A DNA stretch of 64,000 nucleotides. Origin: Pyxidicoccus caerfyrddinensis. Its GTDB lineage: Bacteria > Myxococcota > Myxococcia > Myxococcales > Myxococcaceae. Numbering within the stretch: position 1 is the first letter of the stretch; every line of letters begins with the position of its first letter. Shown here piece by piece: positions 39,006-48,473 of this stretch. Location: positions 59,341 to 123,340 of the forward strand of contig NZ_JAAIYA010000001.1 in the NCBI RefSeq assembly GCF_010894405.1, read 5' to 3'. The notes below the pieces were generated by a model. It had not been told where the DNA came from and did no database searches. It saw only the letters and a program-made list of their open reading frames with translations. Position numbers and translations under genes: made by a program.

Positions 39006-40010
39006 CTACGCGGAGTGGACCTGGGCCTCGCTGTAGCGGACCATCCGTCCCTGCTCCGGGTCCCACAGGTTCTGCCGCAGGCACGCGAGCACGTCCGTCA
39101 CGTTCAGCGTCGTGACTCGCGGGTGCTGCAGCTCGGGGATGGCGGCCATGGCCTCCGGCAGCCGGTAGAACGGAATGCGCGGGTTCAGGTGGTGGACGTG
39201 GTGGTAGCCGATGTTGCCGGTGAACCACGCCAGCACGGGCCCACAGGCCAGGTAGCTCGAGGCCTCCAGCGCCGAGCCCGCGTGCGTCCACTGCTCCTCG
39301 GCGCGAATCGCGACGTCCGGGAAGTTGTGCTGCGAATAGAAGAGGTAGACGCCCAGCGCGTACGCGGCCACGAGCGGACCGAGGAACGCGGAGAGGTAGA
39401 CGCCGGGACCGAACACGCGCCAGACCACCACCGACAGCGTGAGGTGCACGAGCACCGCGAGCCCCGACGACGCGTACCGGCGCGGGTTCTTCAGGAAAGG
39501 CACCACGCACAGGCTCAGCAGGAACGCGGTGAAGTAGCCGGTGGCGAACGTCAGCGGATGCCGCTCGACGACATACGCGAGCCGCTGCCAGCGCGAGGCC
39601 TTGTTCCACGTGTCCGTGGTCCACGTCGTGAACGTGCCTGCGGCGGAGGCGGCGAGGCGCGCGGTGTTGGCGTGGTGGTGGTTGTGGGTGTCGTTCCAGA
39701 TGCGCGCGGGCGTGAGCGTCAGGATGCCCTGCGCGTGAAAGAGCCACCGCGTCACGCGCGAGCCGGGCAGCAGGGCCCCGTGCATGAAGTCATGGAAGAG
39801 GATGAAGGCGCGGACGAGGACGAGCGCCTCCAGGAACAGGCCCACGATTCTCAGCGGCCACCACGGCGCGGCGGCGGCGATGGCGACAGCCGCTACCAGC
39901 GCGCCATAGGTGGCGGCGATGTTCCACCCTGCCCTCGCGGTGTCCTGCACGGCGAAGGGGCGTGTCCGCGCAAGGAGCTCCTTGTCGGCGATCTGGGGTG
40001 TCCGGTCCAT
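39006..40010 (-). CDS. Membrane fatty acid desaturase
   Basis: 334 aa from ATG 40010; ATG 40049 (347 aa) is equally open. All three histidine boxes of the di-iron membrane desaturases are present: HDFMH, HNHHH and HHVHH, with hydrophobic segments between them (LRIVGLFLEALVLVRAF, AVLVHLTLSVVVWRVF). It introduces a double bond into an acyl lipid at the cytoplasmic face of the membrane. Regioselectivity cannot be told. It stands alone; the neighbours are not lipid genes. Confidence 0.9.
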   Translation of the reverse strand: MDRTPQIADKELLARTRPFAVQDTARAGWNIAATYGALVAAVAIAAAAPWWPLRIVGLFLEALVLVRAFILFHDFMHGALLPGSRVTRWLFHAQGILTLTPARIWNDTHNHHHANTARLAASAAGTFTTWTTDTWNKASRWQRLAYVVERHPLTFATGYFTAFLLSLCVVPFLKNPRRYASSGLAVLVHLTLSVVVWRVFGPGVYLSAFLGPLVAAYALGVYLFYSQHNFPDVAIRAEEQWTHAGSALEASSYLACGPVLAWFTGNIGYHHVHHLNPRIPFYRLPEAMAAIPELQHPRVTTLNVTDVLACLRQNLWDPEQGRMVRYSEAQVHSA

Positions 40011-40167
40011 GGATGCAGGGCTCCGAGGTGTGCGGGGACGTCGAGTCACGACGCAACACCTCGGGCTTGTGCCATGCCCATGTCATGGGTCCGTCAGCCG
40101 GAGGGACGCTCCCGCCTGCCTGCCCAGCCGCAGTGCGTCGAGGCGCCCGACCGTGCGGCCGCTCGCG

Positions 40168-41598
40168 TCACGCCTGGAACGCCTGGGTGAGCCGGGCAAT
40201 CGCGCCGGGAAGACCGCGCACCCGGAGCTTGCTCCCGCTCTCGTCGTACTCCTGGGAGAGCACCGTGGTGTGCTCGTACACCTCGCCGATGCGCCCCTGG
40301 TTGGCGTACGGAATCACCAGGTCGGCCTCCACCATCGACGCCTCGAAGAACTGGAGGATGCTCCGCCGCAGTGCCGCGACGTCTTCCGGCCGGTGGGCCG
40401 ACAGCAGGATGGCGTCCGGGTGACGGGCCCGCAGGGCCTCGCGCGCCGCGTCATCCAGCCGGTCCACCTTGTTCAGGAGCAGGCGGCTCGGAACGGCATC
40501 CGCGCCAATCTCGCGGAGCACCGTCCGCGTGACTTCGAGCTGCGCGTCCCACGTCGGGTCGGACGCGTCCACCACGTAGAGCAGCAGCGAGGCTTCCAGC
40601 GCCTCGTCCAGGGTAGAGCGGAAGGAGGCGACGAGGTCGTGCGGCAGCTTCTGGATGAAGCCCACCGTGTCGGAGACGAGCACGCGCGGCCGCGTCTCCG
40701 GGTGCAGCGCGCGCACGGTGGTGTCGAGCGTGGCGAAGAGCTGGTCCGCCACCAGCACCTCGCTGCCGGTGAGGGCGCGCATCAGCGAGGACTTGCCCGC
40801 GTTGGTGTAGCCGACCAGCGCCACCCGGAGCTGATCCCGGCGGGCATACCGGCGGTTGTCCTGCTCCCTTTCGATGGCGGCGAGCCCCTCGCGCAGCTCC
40901 GCGAGCCGGTCGCGAATCTTGCGCCGGTCGAGCTCCACGGCGGAGTCACCGGCGCCACGGCCCTGCTGGCGCTCACTGCCTCCCGAGGACTCGCGCAGCC
41001 GGGGCGCGAGGTAGTTGAGCCGGGCAATCTCCACCTGCATGCGCGCCTCGTGGCTCCGCGCGTGCCGATGGAAGATGTCGACGATGACGCCGGTGCGGTC
41101 CATCACCAGCGCGCCGGTGGCCTTCTCGAGGTTGCGAAGCTGGCTGGGCGACAGCTCGTGGTCGACGACCACCACCGTGGGACGCGGCCCGGCCGCGGCG
41201 GCTTCTTCAACGTCGGTGGGCTCCTCCGTCGGCTCGGCCTCTTCCTCCTCGGCCTCGGCGTCACCCTCTTGCGCGCCGGACGCCTCCGCCTCGGGCGCGC
41301 CCTCCTCCTCGGCCTCCCACTTCGCGCGGGCCTTGGAGGTCTGGTTGCGAGCTCCGGACGTAATCACGCCGGGTCCACCGGTGAGCGCGGCCAGCTCCTT
41401 GAGCTTTCCCGTGCCGAGCACCGTCCCGGAGGCCAGCCCCGAGCGGCGCTGGGTCACCGTCGCCACGGCGTCATAGCCCAGCGTGTGCACCAGCCGGCGG
41501 AGCTCCGCGAGGTCCGCGGCGTGCTCCGTGTCCGAGACGCTGGGGAACTGGACGCCGACGAGGACGGCGCGAGGGCGTGCGGGTAGGTTCTTGGACAT
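40168..41598 (-). CDS. hflX: GTPase HflX with acidic insertion
   Basis: 476 aa. G1 GYTNAGKSS, G3 DTVGFI, G4 NKVD and the HflX N-terminal domain (LGTGKLKELA, VVVVDHELSPSQLRNLE) are present. HflX is a ribosome-splitting GTPase acting on stalled 70S ribosomes. Unusually, residues ~90-138 are a low-complexity Glu/Ala insert (KWEAEEEG through EEAAAAG) that interrupts the N-terminal domain just before the conserved D-H-E-L-S-P motif. The family is otherwise 370-430 aa long, so the insert accounts for the extra length. Confidence 0.94.
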   Translation of the reverse strand: MSKNLPARPRAVLVGVQFPSVSDTEHAADLAELRRLVHTLGYDAVATVTQRRSGLASGTVLGTGKLKELAALTGGPGVITSGARNQTSKARAKWEAEEEGAPEAEASGAQEGDAEAEEEEAEPTEEPTDVEEAAAAGPRPTVVVVDHELSPSQLRNLEKATGALVMDRTGVIVDIFHRHARSHEARMQVEIARLNYLAPRLRESSGGSERQQGRGAGDSAVELDRRKIRDRLAELREGLAAIEREQDNRRYARRDQLRVALVGYTNAGKSSLMRALTGSEVLVADQLFATLDTTVRALHPETRPRVLVSDTVGFIQKLPHDLVASFRSTLDEALEASLLLYVVDASDPTWDAQLEVTRTVLREIGADAVPSRLLLNKVDRLDDAAREALRARHPDAILLSAHRPEDVAALRRSILQFFEASMVEADLVIPYANQGRIGEVYEHTTVLSQEYDESGSKLRVRGLPGAIARLTQAFQA

Positions 41599-41690
41599 GC
41601 GGACGCTCGTAACACGTCGAGGTCCGCGGCGGACGACTCGTGTTCACCACGGCCGGCCAGGAGAGCTGCCGCTGCGCTCCCCTGCTTCCC

Positions 41691-43511
41691 TCAGTCCACC
41701 TTCGCCACGCGGCCGCGGTCGTCGAGGAAGTCCTCCACGCCCTGCGAAATCGCCTTCGCCACCTCGGTCTGGAACGCGCCCGAGGCCAGGCGCTCCTCGT
41801 CCTCCGGATTCGACAAGAAGGACGTCTCCACCAGGATGGCCGGCATCTTCACGCCCAGCAGCACGTAGAACAGCGCCTCCTTGTGCCCCAGGTCCTTGAT
41901 GCCCGTGTACTTGCGCGACAGGCCCGTCACCATGTTGCGCTGCACCTGGTTCGCCAGCCGCGACGACTCCTCGGTGTTCGCCTTCGTGGCCAGGTCCGCC
42001 AGGATGAACTGCAAGTCGCTGATGCCCTTCTCCGACGACTGGTTCTCCCGCGCCGCCAGCCGGATGGAGTAGCGGTCCGCCGACGTGTTCAGCGTGTACG
42101 TCTCCACGCCGCGCAGCTTGCGGCTCGCCGCCGCGTTGCAGTGGACCGAGATGAACAAGTCTCCATGCTCCGCGTTGGCGAACTTCGCCCGGTCCTCCAG
42201 GCGGATGAACCGGTCATCGTCGCGCGTCAGCACCACCTCCAGGCCCTTCTCGCGCAGCTCCTCCGCCAGCTTCTTCGCGATGGACAGCGCCACGTCCTTC
42301 TCGCGCGTCTTCTCCTTGCCGATGGCGCCCGTGTCGTGACCGCCGTGCCCCGGGTCGATGACCACGCGCCGCACCTTCAGCCCGAGCTGCTCCGCCAGCG
42401 TCAGCTCCGCGCCGCGCGACTGCTTGGACACCGCCTTCAGCCGCGCCTGCGCCACCTTCTCGTCCACCGGACGGGTGATGGGCTTCGGCGGCTCGGGCGG
42501 CGCGACGACGATGGTGTACGGCGCCTCGGAGTCCTTCGTGTTCCCCTTCGCCTCGGCCTTCTCCGCCGCAGCGACGACAGGGGCCGGCTCGGCCGAGGGC
42601 TTCGGCGCGACGGCCTTCAGGTCCCGGGCGGGCTCCTTCTCGGCGGCCGGCTTCTTCGGCGCGGCGGCCACGGCGACCGGCTCCGCGGCGGCGGACTGGG
42701 ACTCCAGCTCATCCGACGGCTTCTTCGGAGCCACCGTCGCGGCCCGGGCCTCCTTCGCCGCAAGTGCCGCCGCCACCGCTCCATCCAGCCCCTTCTCCTC
42801 GTCCTCGTGGTTGGCCGCGGGCGTGTTCGGATCCAACCGGGGAATCATCGGCGACGGCTCCCGCGCGAGCTTCTCGATGGCGCCCACCAGCGCCGAGCCC
42901 GAGCGCTCGGCCGGCGGGGACACCTGCGCCACCGCGGAGGCGCGCTCGTCAGCGGCGGGGGACGCGGGCTTCACGGGCGCGGGCTTGCTCGCCGGAGCGG
43001 ACTTCGCGGGCGCGGGCAGCGTGGCCAGCAGCGCCTTCATGTCCTTCGCCTGGTCTCCCTTGCCATTCTTCGCGAGCGTCTCCGTCAGGATGCGCCGCGC
43101 CACGTCCGGCTGGTCCAACCGATTCACGTAGATGCGAGACAGCGCCAGCGCGGCGTCGTCCGCGAGCCGGTGCTTCGGGTAGTCCTCGCGGACCTGCTTG
43201 TAGTGGGAGATGGCGGCCTTCAGGTCGTCCTCGACGAAGGAGACGCGGCTCAGCTCCTGGAGCAGCTCGGCGGCGGTGAAGAGGGCATCCGGGGCGCGGT
43301 CCGACTTCGGGTGGCGCGTGGCCACCGCCTCGAACTTGCGCACCACGTTGAGCCAGTGGTGGCGCAGCTTGCGCCGAGACGCGTCATCCTTCAGCGCGTA
43401 GTAGGAGCGCCGGGCGCCCTGGTAGGCCTCCTCGGCCTCATTGCGCTTCGCCGCTCCCACCGCGCCCGGGACGAGCAACAGCAGCACGGGCAGCACGAGA
43501 GCGAGGCGCAT
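41691..43511 (-). CDS. N-acetylmuramoyl-L-alanine amidase with N-terminal TPR
   Basis: 606 aa. Signal peptide (ends PGAVGA), TPR-like helical region (about 25-150), a long Ala/Pro/Lys/Glu linker (150-375) and a C-terminal Amidase_3 domain. Zinc ligands are visible in DPGHGGHD, in the Glu after TRE-KDVALSIA and in ISVHCNA; the catalytic Glu is in VETSFLSN. It cleaves the amide between muramic acid and the stem peptide during daughter-cell separation or remodelling. GGAGGAATCC precedes ATG 43511. Fusion of TPR and amidase is a familiar layout in myxobacteria. Confidence 0.93.
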   Translation of the reverse strand: MRLALVLPVLLLLVPGAVGAAKRNEAEEAYQGARRSYYALKDDASRRKLRHHWLNVVRKFEAVATRHPKSDRAPDALFTAAELLQELSRVSFVEDDLKAAISHYKQVREDYPKHRLADDAALALSRIYVNRLDQPDVARRILTETLAKNGKGDQAKDMKALLATLPAPAKSAPASKPAPVKPASPAADERASAVAQVSPPAERSGSALVGAIEKLAREPSPMIPRLDPNTPAANHEDEEKGLDGAVAAALAAKEARAATVAPKKPSDELESQSAAAEPVAVAAAPKKPAAEKEPARDLKAVAPKPSAEPAPVVAAAEKAEAKGNTKDSEAPYTIVVAPPEPPKPITRPVDEKVAQARLKAVSKQSRGAELTLAEQLGLKVRRVVIDPGHGGHDTGAIGKEKTREKDVALSIAKKLAEELREKGLEVVLTRDDDRFIRLEDRAKFANAEHGDLFISVHCNAAASRKLRGVETYTLNTSADRYSIRLAARENQSSEKGISDLQFILADLATKANTEESSRLANQVQRNMVTGLSRKYTGIKDLGHKEALFYVLLGVKMPAILVETSFLSNPEDEERLASGAFQTEVAKAISQGVEDFLDDRGRVAKVD

Positions 43512-43595
43512 GGATTCCTCCGGCGGACAAGGAGCTACAGGCGTGTGTCACACGGCCCCATGTCACCGGCAAATTTTCGGCCCCTCCCCTTCCCG

Positions 43596-44360
43596 TCAGC
43601 GCACCCAGCCCAGCTCCTTCGCCAGCTCCTGGTCGATGACGCGCGCCCAGCCGGGCTGACGGGGCACCACCGCCGCCAGCACCTTCTCCGCGTTGCGCAC
43701 CGGCGCCCGCCCCGGCCGCACCCGCGCGCGCACCGCGTGCTTCACGTCCTGCCGGAAGTAGTGCGCGGGGAAGGACACCTCGCCCCGCGACTCCGGGAGC
43801 GGCCCGTCCGGCGTCAGCCACACCAGCGCGCCCAGCCGCAGCGGCTCCACCTCCGCGCGCCAGAGCCGCCGCACCTCCCATGAGAAGAGCCCCACCGCCA
43901 CCAGTGCGCCCAGGCCCAGGCCCCAGGGCAGCAGTCCCACCCGCGTGGCCCGGGCCCGCGCGAAGCCCGCCTCGCGAGGACGGTCCGGCACGGCCGGGTC
44001 CACCAGCAGCTTCACCTTCGCGCCCCGCCCCAGCCCTTCCGCGTACTCGGCGTAGGTGCGCACGCCGGAGACGGAGTGCTCGCGGTCCTGGAACGTGTAG
44101 AGCACCTCGAGTGCGCCTTCCGCTCCGTCACGCGCATCCTTGGGCGGCAGGCGCGTGGCCACCACCAGCCCGTCGATTTCCTCGGCGCGCGCGGTGAAGC
44201 CCTGCTCCTCCACGAAGAAGCGCCCGGCCCACGCCGCCCCGGTGCCGAGGAGCGCGATGAAGGCGAGGCCCAGCACCACGCCTCGCACGAGGCGCACCAC
44301 CGCGCCGGGCACCTGCGTCAGTCGCACCTTCCGGGGGGCATGGGGAATGGCCAGCTGCAT
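43596..44360 (-). CDS. DUF3592 membrane protein
   Basis: 254 aa, with one membrane helix at about 25-45 (VVLGLAFIALLGTGAAWAG) and a second at about 150-170, enclosing an extracytoplasmic beta-rich domain with the DUF3592 pattern (ALEVLYTFQDREHSVSGVR then GAKVKLLVDPAVPDRPRE). The C-terminal ~85 residues are soluble. Function unknown. It is 84 bp upstream of the amidase gene and 88 bp downstream of the DUF3616 gene on the same strand. Confidence 0.75.
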   Translation of the reverse strand: MQLAIPHAPRKVRLTQVPGAVVRLVRGVVLGLAFIALLGTGAAWAGRFFVEEQGFTARAEEIDGLVVATRLPPKDARDGAEGALEVLYTFQDREHSVSGVRTYAEYAEGLGRGAKVKLLVDPAVPDRPREAGFARARATRVGLLPWGLGLGALVAVGLFSWEVRRLWRAEVEPLRLGALVWLTPDGPLPESRGEVSFPAHYFRQDVKHAVRARVRPGRAPVRNAEKVLAAVVPRQPGWARVIDQELAKELGWVR

Positions 44361-44448
44361 GCGGCGGCCAGCCTACCCCACCTCGGCCCGTGGCTTCTCA
44401 CGCCTGCTCCTCGGCCCGAGCAACTCCGACGACGCGGCGTAAGGCGCA

Positions 44449-45477
44449 TCACTTCGGCTCGGGCGGCAGCCGCACCCAGACGCCGCGGAAGCGCTTGCGC
44501 GCCGGGTCCTTCAATCGCTTGCACTCCACCCCGTCGAGCGGAACCGTGCCGTCATCGCTCAGGAGCAGGATTTCCTCCGCCTGCTCCGGCGTGAAGAAGG
44601 CCTCGGGGTTCAGCCCGGTGAGGTCCACCTCCGAGGCGGGCACGGGCGCATCGTCCCCGCCGCGCCAGGTGAACAGGCGGGACGTCGCCTCGCTCGCGGT
44701 GGCCCCGCTGATGATGACGTAGCGCCCGTGCCACCACGACAGCGAGCGGATGCCAAGTCCGCCCAGGTCCAGGAGCCTCGGCTCGCCCAGGCGGGCCCGC
44801 GCCCCCTCGCGCACCACCTCCGTCGGGTTCAGCAGCGGCACCACCAGCGCGCGGCCCTGGGGCACCGGGCTGCGGAAGCCGATGAGGAGCGACGTGCCAT
44901 CCGCCATCGCCGTCAGGCCCTCGATGTTCAACCCGCCCGGCGATTTCGGCGCCAGCCCCTCGGCGTGCTCGAGCGCGAAGGGGGCCATGCGCGGGTCCGC
45001 GAGCAGGTCATCCAAGAGGTGCGAGTACGGCTGCCCCACCAGCTTCGGGCCTCCGTCCGTCTCCTCGGTGGCGAAGAAGCGCAGGCGGCTCGGCTGCTTC
45101 TTGCCGGAGCTGTTCCGGCCATGCGACGTGAGCCAGAAGGACAGCGAGCCCAGTCCCGTCGCCGCCTCGATGTCCGCCTCCGGGGGCTTCTTCTTCGTGG
45201 GCAGCTCCAGGTCCGGAGACAGGTCCACGCTCCGCACCGGGGCGCCGCCGCGCCGGGCGTCGTAGACGCGGAGGATGTTGTCCTCGTCGTCCCCCACCAC
45301 GAACAAGTCACCCCCGAGCGCCACCGCGCCCGAGGCATCACACATCCCCTCGAAGACGACGGAGGCTCGCGCGTCCGCCGCCGCGCTCGCAGCGGGGGCG
45401 ACGGACTGTTGCTCGGAAACAGCCCGGGCGGCGCAGCCCGTGGCCAGGACTCCCACACAGATGAAAACCAGCCTCAT
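44449..45477 (-). CDS. DUF3616 family lipoprotein
   Basis: 342 aa from ATG 45477, preferred over ATG 45495 because GGGAG lies close upstream. Signal with lipobox ATGC. The remainder shows DUF3616 segments (FEGMCDASGAVALGGDLFVVGDDEDNILRVYD near the start, GLNIEGLTAMADGTSLLIGFRSP in the middle), likely a beta-propeller. No enzyme residues can be assigned. Upstream is mutS, on the same strand but 79 bp away. Confidence 0.82.
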   Translation of the reverse strand: MRLVFICVGVLATGCAARAVSEQQSVAPAASAAADARASVVFEGMCDASGAVALGGDLFVVGDDEDNILRVYDARRGGAPVRSVDLSPDLELPTKKKPPEADIEAATGLGSLSFWLTSHGRNSSGKKQPSRLRFFATEETDGGPKLVGQPYSHLLDDLLADPRMAPFALEHAEGLAPKSPGGLNIEGLTAMADGTSLLIGFRSPVPQGRALVVPLLNPTEVVREGARARLGEPRLLDLGGLGIRSLSWWHGRYVIISGATASEATSRLFTWRGGDDAPVPASEVDLTGLNPEAFFTPEQAEEILLLSDDGTVPLDGVECKRLKDPARKRFRGVWVRLPPEPK

Positions 45478-45556
45478 GGGCTCCCTTCTTTGCACGAAGG
45501 GAGTCCCCGGGAAGGGGCGGTAAACGCTCTGTAATCTGACCGACAGCCGAGCCGCG

Positions 45557-48322
45557 CTACTCCAGCTCCCGCTGCAGCCGCGCCAGCAGGTTCAGCGCGT
45601 CCAGCGGCGTCATCCGGTCGACGGTGACGGCCTTCAGCGTGTCCAGCGCCTTCTGCTGCGCGGGCGACAGCGCCGGAGCCGACGGCTGGAGCACGGGCGC
45701 CGGCTCCGCCACGAACAGCCCGAGCTGCCCCGCCGGAGTGCCCTTCTTCCCCGACTGCCGCACCGCCACCCGGGGCCGGCCCGCGTCGTCCAATTCGCCC
45801 GACTCCAGGTTCTGCAGCAGCTCACGCGCCCGGGACACCACCTCCGGCGGAAGGCCGGCCAGCTTCGCCACTTCGATGCCGTATGAGCGGCTCGCCCCGC
45901 CCGGCACCAGCTTGCGCAGGAAGATGACCTTGCCGCCCTGCTCTTTCACGGCGACGCACAGGTTCTTCACCCGGGGCCGCTCGCGGGCCAGGTCCACCAG
46001 CTCGTGGTAGTGCGTGGCGAACAGCGCCCGCGCGCCCACCGTGTCGTGCAGGTGCTCCGCCACCGCCCAGGCGATGGAGAGCCCGTCGAAGGTGGACGTG
46101 CCGCGGCCAATCTCGTCCAGGATGATGAGGCTCTTGCGCGTGGCGTGGTGGAGGATGTGGCTCGTCTCCGTCATCTCCACCATGAAGGTGGACTGCCCGC
46201 GCGCCAGGTTGTCCGCCGCGCCCACGCGCGTGAAGATGCGATCACACAGGCCGATGCGCGCCGCCTTCGCCGGAACGAACGAGCCCGCCTGCGCCATCAG
46301 CGCCGTCAGCGCCACCTGCCGCATCACCGTGCTCTTGCCCGCCATGTTGGGGCCGGTGATGACGAGCAGCTGCGCGTCCTCCGGGTCCATCCGCACGTCG
46401 TTGGGGACGAAGGACTCGCCCGCCCCCAGCATGCGCTCCACCACCGGGTGCCGGCCGGAGGTGATCTGCAGCACCTCCGACGCGTCCACCTCCGGCCGCG
46501 TGTAGCCGTACTCCGCCGCGCAGCGCGCGAAGGACAGGAGCGCGTCACACGCCGCCACCGCCTCCGCCGCCGAGCGGATGCGCGGCGCCTCCGCCACGAC
46601 TTTCGCCCGCAGCTCCTCGAAGAGCTGCAGCTCCAGCACGCACCGGCGCTCCTCCGCGGTGAGCACCTGCTCCTCGTGCTCCTTCAGCTCCGGCGTGACG
46701 AAGCGCTCCGCCCCCACCGTCGTCTGCTTGCGGATGTAGTCCGAGGGCACGAGGTGCAGGTTCGACTTCGTCACCTCCAGGTAGTACCCGAAGACCTTGT
46801 TGTAGCGGACCTTCAGCGAGGAGATGCCCGTGCGCTCCTTCTCCCGCGCCTCTATCTGGAGCAGCACGTCCTTGCCCGACGTGGACAGCGCCACCAGCCG
46901 GTCCAGCTCCGCGTCGAAGCCGGGGCGGATCATCCCGCCCTCCTTCAGCACCACCGGCGGCTCGTCCGCCACCGCGCGGCCCAGCAGCTCCGCCAGCTCC
47001 GGCAGCGCGGTCAGCGGCCCGGACAGCGACTTGAGCAGCGTGGACTGGCACCGAGCCAGCGCCGTCCCCAGCCGGGGCAGCCCCGCCAGCGACACGCCCA
47101 GCGCGCGCAGGTCCCGGGCGTTGCCCGCGCCCAGCGACAGCCGGCCGCACAGCCGCTCCAGATCGCCCACCTCCTTGAGGATGGTGGCCAGCTCCTCGCG
47201 CCACACGCTGCGCCCGGACAGCTCCTCCACGGAGTCCAGCCGCGCATGGATTTCCGGCAGCGAGCCCAGCGGAGACGCCAGCCAGCGCGCCAGCTTGCGC
47301 GCGCCCAGGCTCGTCACCGTCCTGTCCAATACCCCCAGCAGCGAGCCCTTGCGCCCGCCGTCCCGCTGGGAGCGCAGCACCTCCAGGTTGGCCCGGGAGG
47401 ACTCGTCCATCAGGAGGTTGCCGGCGCGCTCCTGGCGGCTCAGCCGGTCCACGTGCGCCGCGGGCGTCTTCTGCGTGTCCTTGAGGTAGCGCAGTGCCGC
47501 GCCCGCCGCCCCGGTGGCCAGGGGCGAGTCGTCCAGCCCGAAGGCGGACAGCGACTGCACGGAGAAGTGGCTGCGCAGGTAGTTGCCCGCCCGCGTCGGC
47601 TCGAAGCCCGCGGACTCACCCTCCGCCACCGCCGGCGTGCGCGACAGCCGGCCGCACAACTGCGCCACCTCCGGCGAGTTGCGCTGCCCCTGCGGTACCA
47701 GCAGCTCCCGGGGCTCCACGCGCGACAGCGCCTCCGCCAGCTCCGCGGACGTGGCCGCCTCCAATGCCATGAACTCGCCGGTGGACGCCTCCAGCAGCGC
47801 CGCGCCCCAGCCCCGCTCGCCCCAGCACACGGCCGCGAGGAAGTTGCTGGCCTGCGGCTCCAGCACCTCGTCGTCCAGCACCATGCCGGGCGTAATCACC
47901 CGCGTGACGTCCCGCCGGACGATGCCGGGCCCGCTGCCGGCCTCCTCCACCTGCTCGCAGATGGCGACCTTCAGGCCTTCGTTGATGAGCCGGGCGATGT
48001 AGCGGCGCGCCGAGTGGTACGGCACCCCGCACATGGGAATCTTGTCCGCGCCCTTGGCCCTCGCGGTGAGGGTGATCTGCAGCAGCTCCGAGGCGCGCAC
48101 CGCGTCCTCGAAGAACATCTCGTAGAAGTCCCCCAGCCGGAAGAACAGCACCGAGTCCGGGTGGAGGGCCTTCAGCTCCAGGTACTGCCGCATCATCGGT
48201 GTCAGGGAGGCGATTTCCCGCGCGCCCGCTCCCTCGCCCGTCCCCTGGCCGACGTCTGGAGTCACGTCCCCGGGGAGGTCCACCGCTGCCTTCACTGCCT
48301 TCGCCTGCTGCGTCACGGCCAT
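45557..48322 (-). CDS. mutS: DNA mismatch repair protein MutS
   Basis: 921 aa from ATG 48322, with AAGGGCAGGG upstream; the frame is open to 48370. The mismatch-wedging Phe-x-Glu is F66-Y-E68 in RLGDFYEMFFEDA. Walker A is GPNMAGKSTVMRQ, Walker B is LIILDEIGRGTSTFDG, and the composite ATPase motif LFATHYHEL follows. The C-terminus keeps the MutS1 helix region. It recognises mispairs and small loops and recruits MutL, which is not in this window. Divergent from nhaA. Confidence 0.97.
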   Translation of the reverse strand: MAVTQQAKAVKAAVDLPGDVTPDVGQGTGEGAGAREIASLTPMMRQYLELKALHPDSVLFFRLGDFYEMFFEDAVRASELLQITLTARAKGADKIPMCGVPYHSARRYIARLINEGLKVAICEQVEEAGSGPGIVRRDVTRVITPGMVLDDEVLEPQASNFLAAVCWGERGWGAALLEASTGEFMALEAATSAELAEALSRVEPRELLVPQGQRNSPEVAQLCGRLSRTPAVAEGESAGFEPTRAGNYLRSHFSVQSLSAFGLDDSPLATGAAGAALRYLKDTQKTPAAHVDRLSRQERAGNLLMDESSRANLEVLRSQRDGGRKGSLLGVLDRTVTSLGARKLARWLASPLGSLPEIHARLDSVEELSGRSVWREELATILKEVGDLERLCGRLSLGAGNARDLRALGVSLAGLPRLGTALARCQSTLLKSLSGPLTALPELAELLGRAVADEPPVVLKEGGMIRPGFDAELDRLVALSTSGKDVLLQIEAREKERTGISSLKVRYNKVFGYYLEVTKSNLHLVPSDYIRKQTTVGAERFVTPELKEHEEQVLTAEERRCVLELQLFEELRAKVVAEAPRIRSAAEAVAACDALLSFARCAAEYGYTRPEVDASEVLQITSGRHPVVERMLGAGESFVPNDVRMDPEDAQLLVITGPNMAGKSTVMRQVALTALMAQAGSFVPAKAARIGLCDRIFTRVGAADNLARGQSTFMVEMTETSHILHHATRKSLIILDEIGRGTSTFDGLSIAWAVAEHLHDTVGARALFATHYHELVDLARERPRVKNLCVAVKEQGGKVIFLRKLVPGGASRSYGIEVAKLAGLPPEVVSRARELLQNLESGELDDAGRPRVAVRQSGKKGTPAGQLGLFVAEPAPVLQPSAPALSPAQQKALDTLKAVTVDRMTPLDALNLLARLQRELE

Positions 48323-48473
48323 CCCTGCCCTTCTCTCACGACCCGACCTGCGGATCAACGAACCCGCCACCCTACCTGCCGCGTTCCTTTATCATCCGCC
48401 GCCGACACTCGCCGCCGCCCTCCGGCCGAAAACGGGTGCGCCCGTCCGCCCGGCCGTGCAAGGTGTCCGCATC

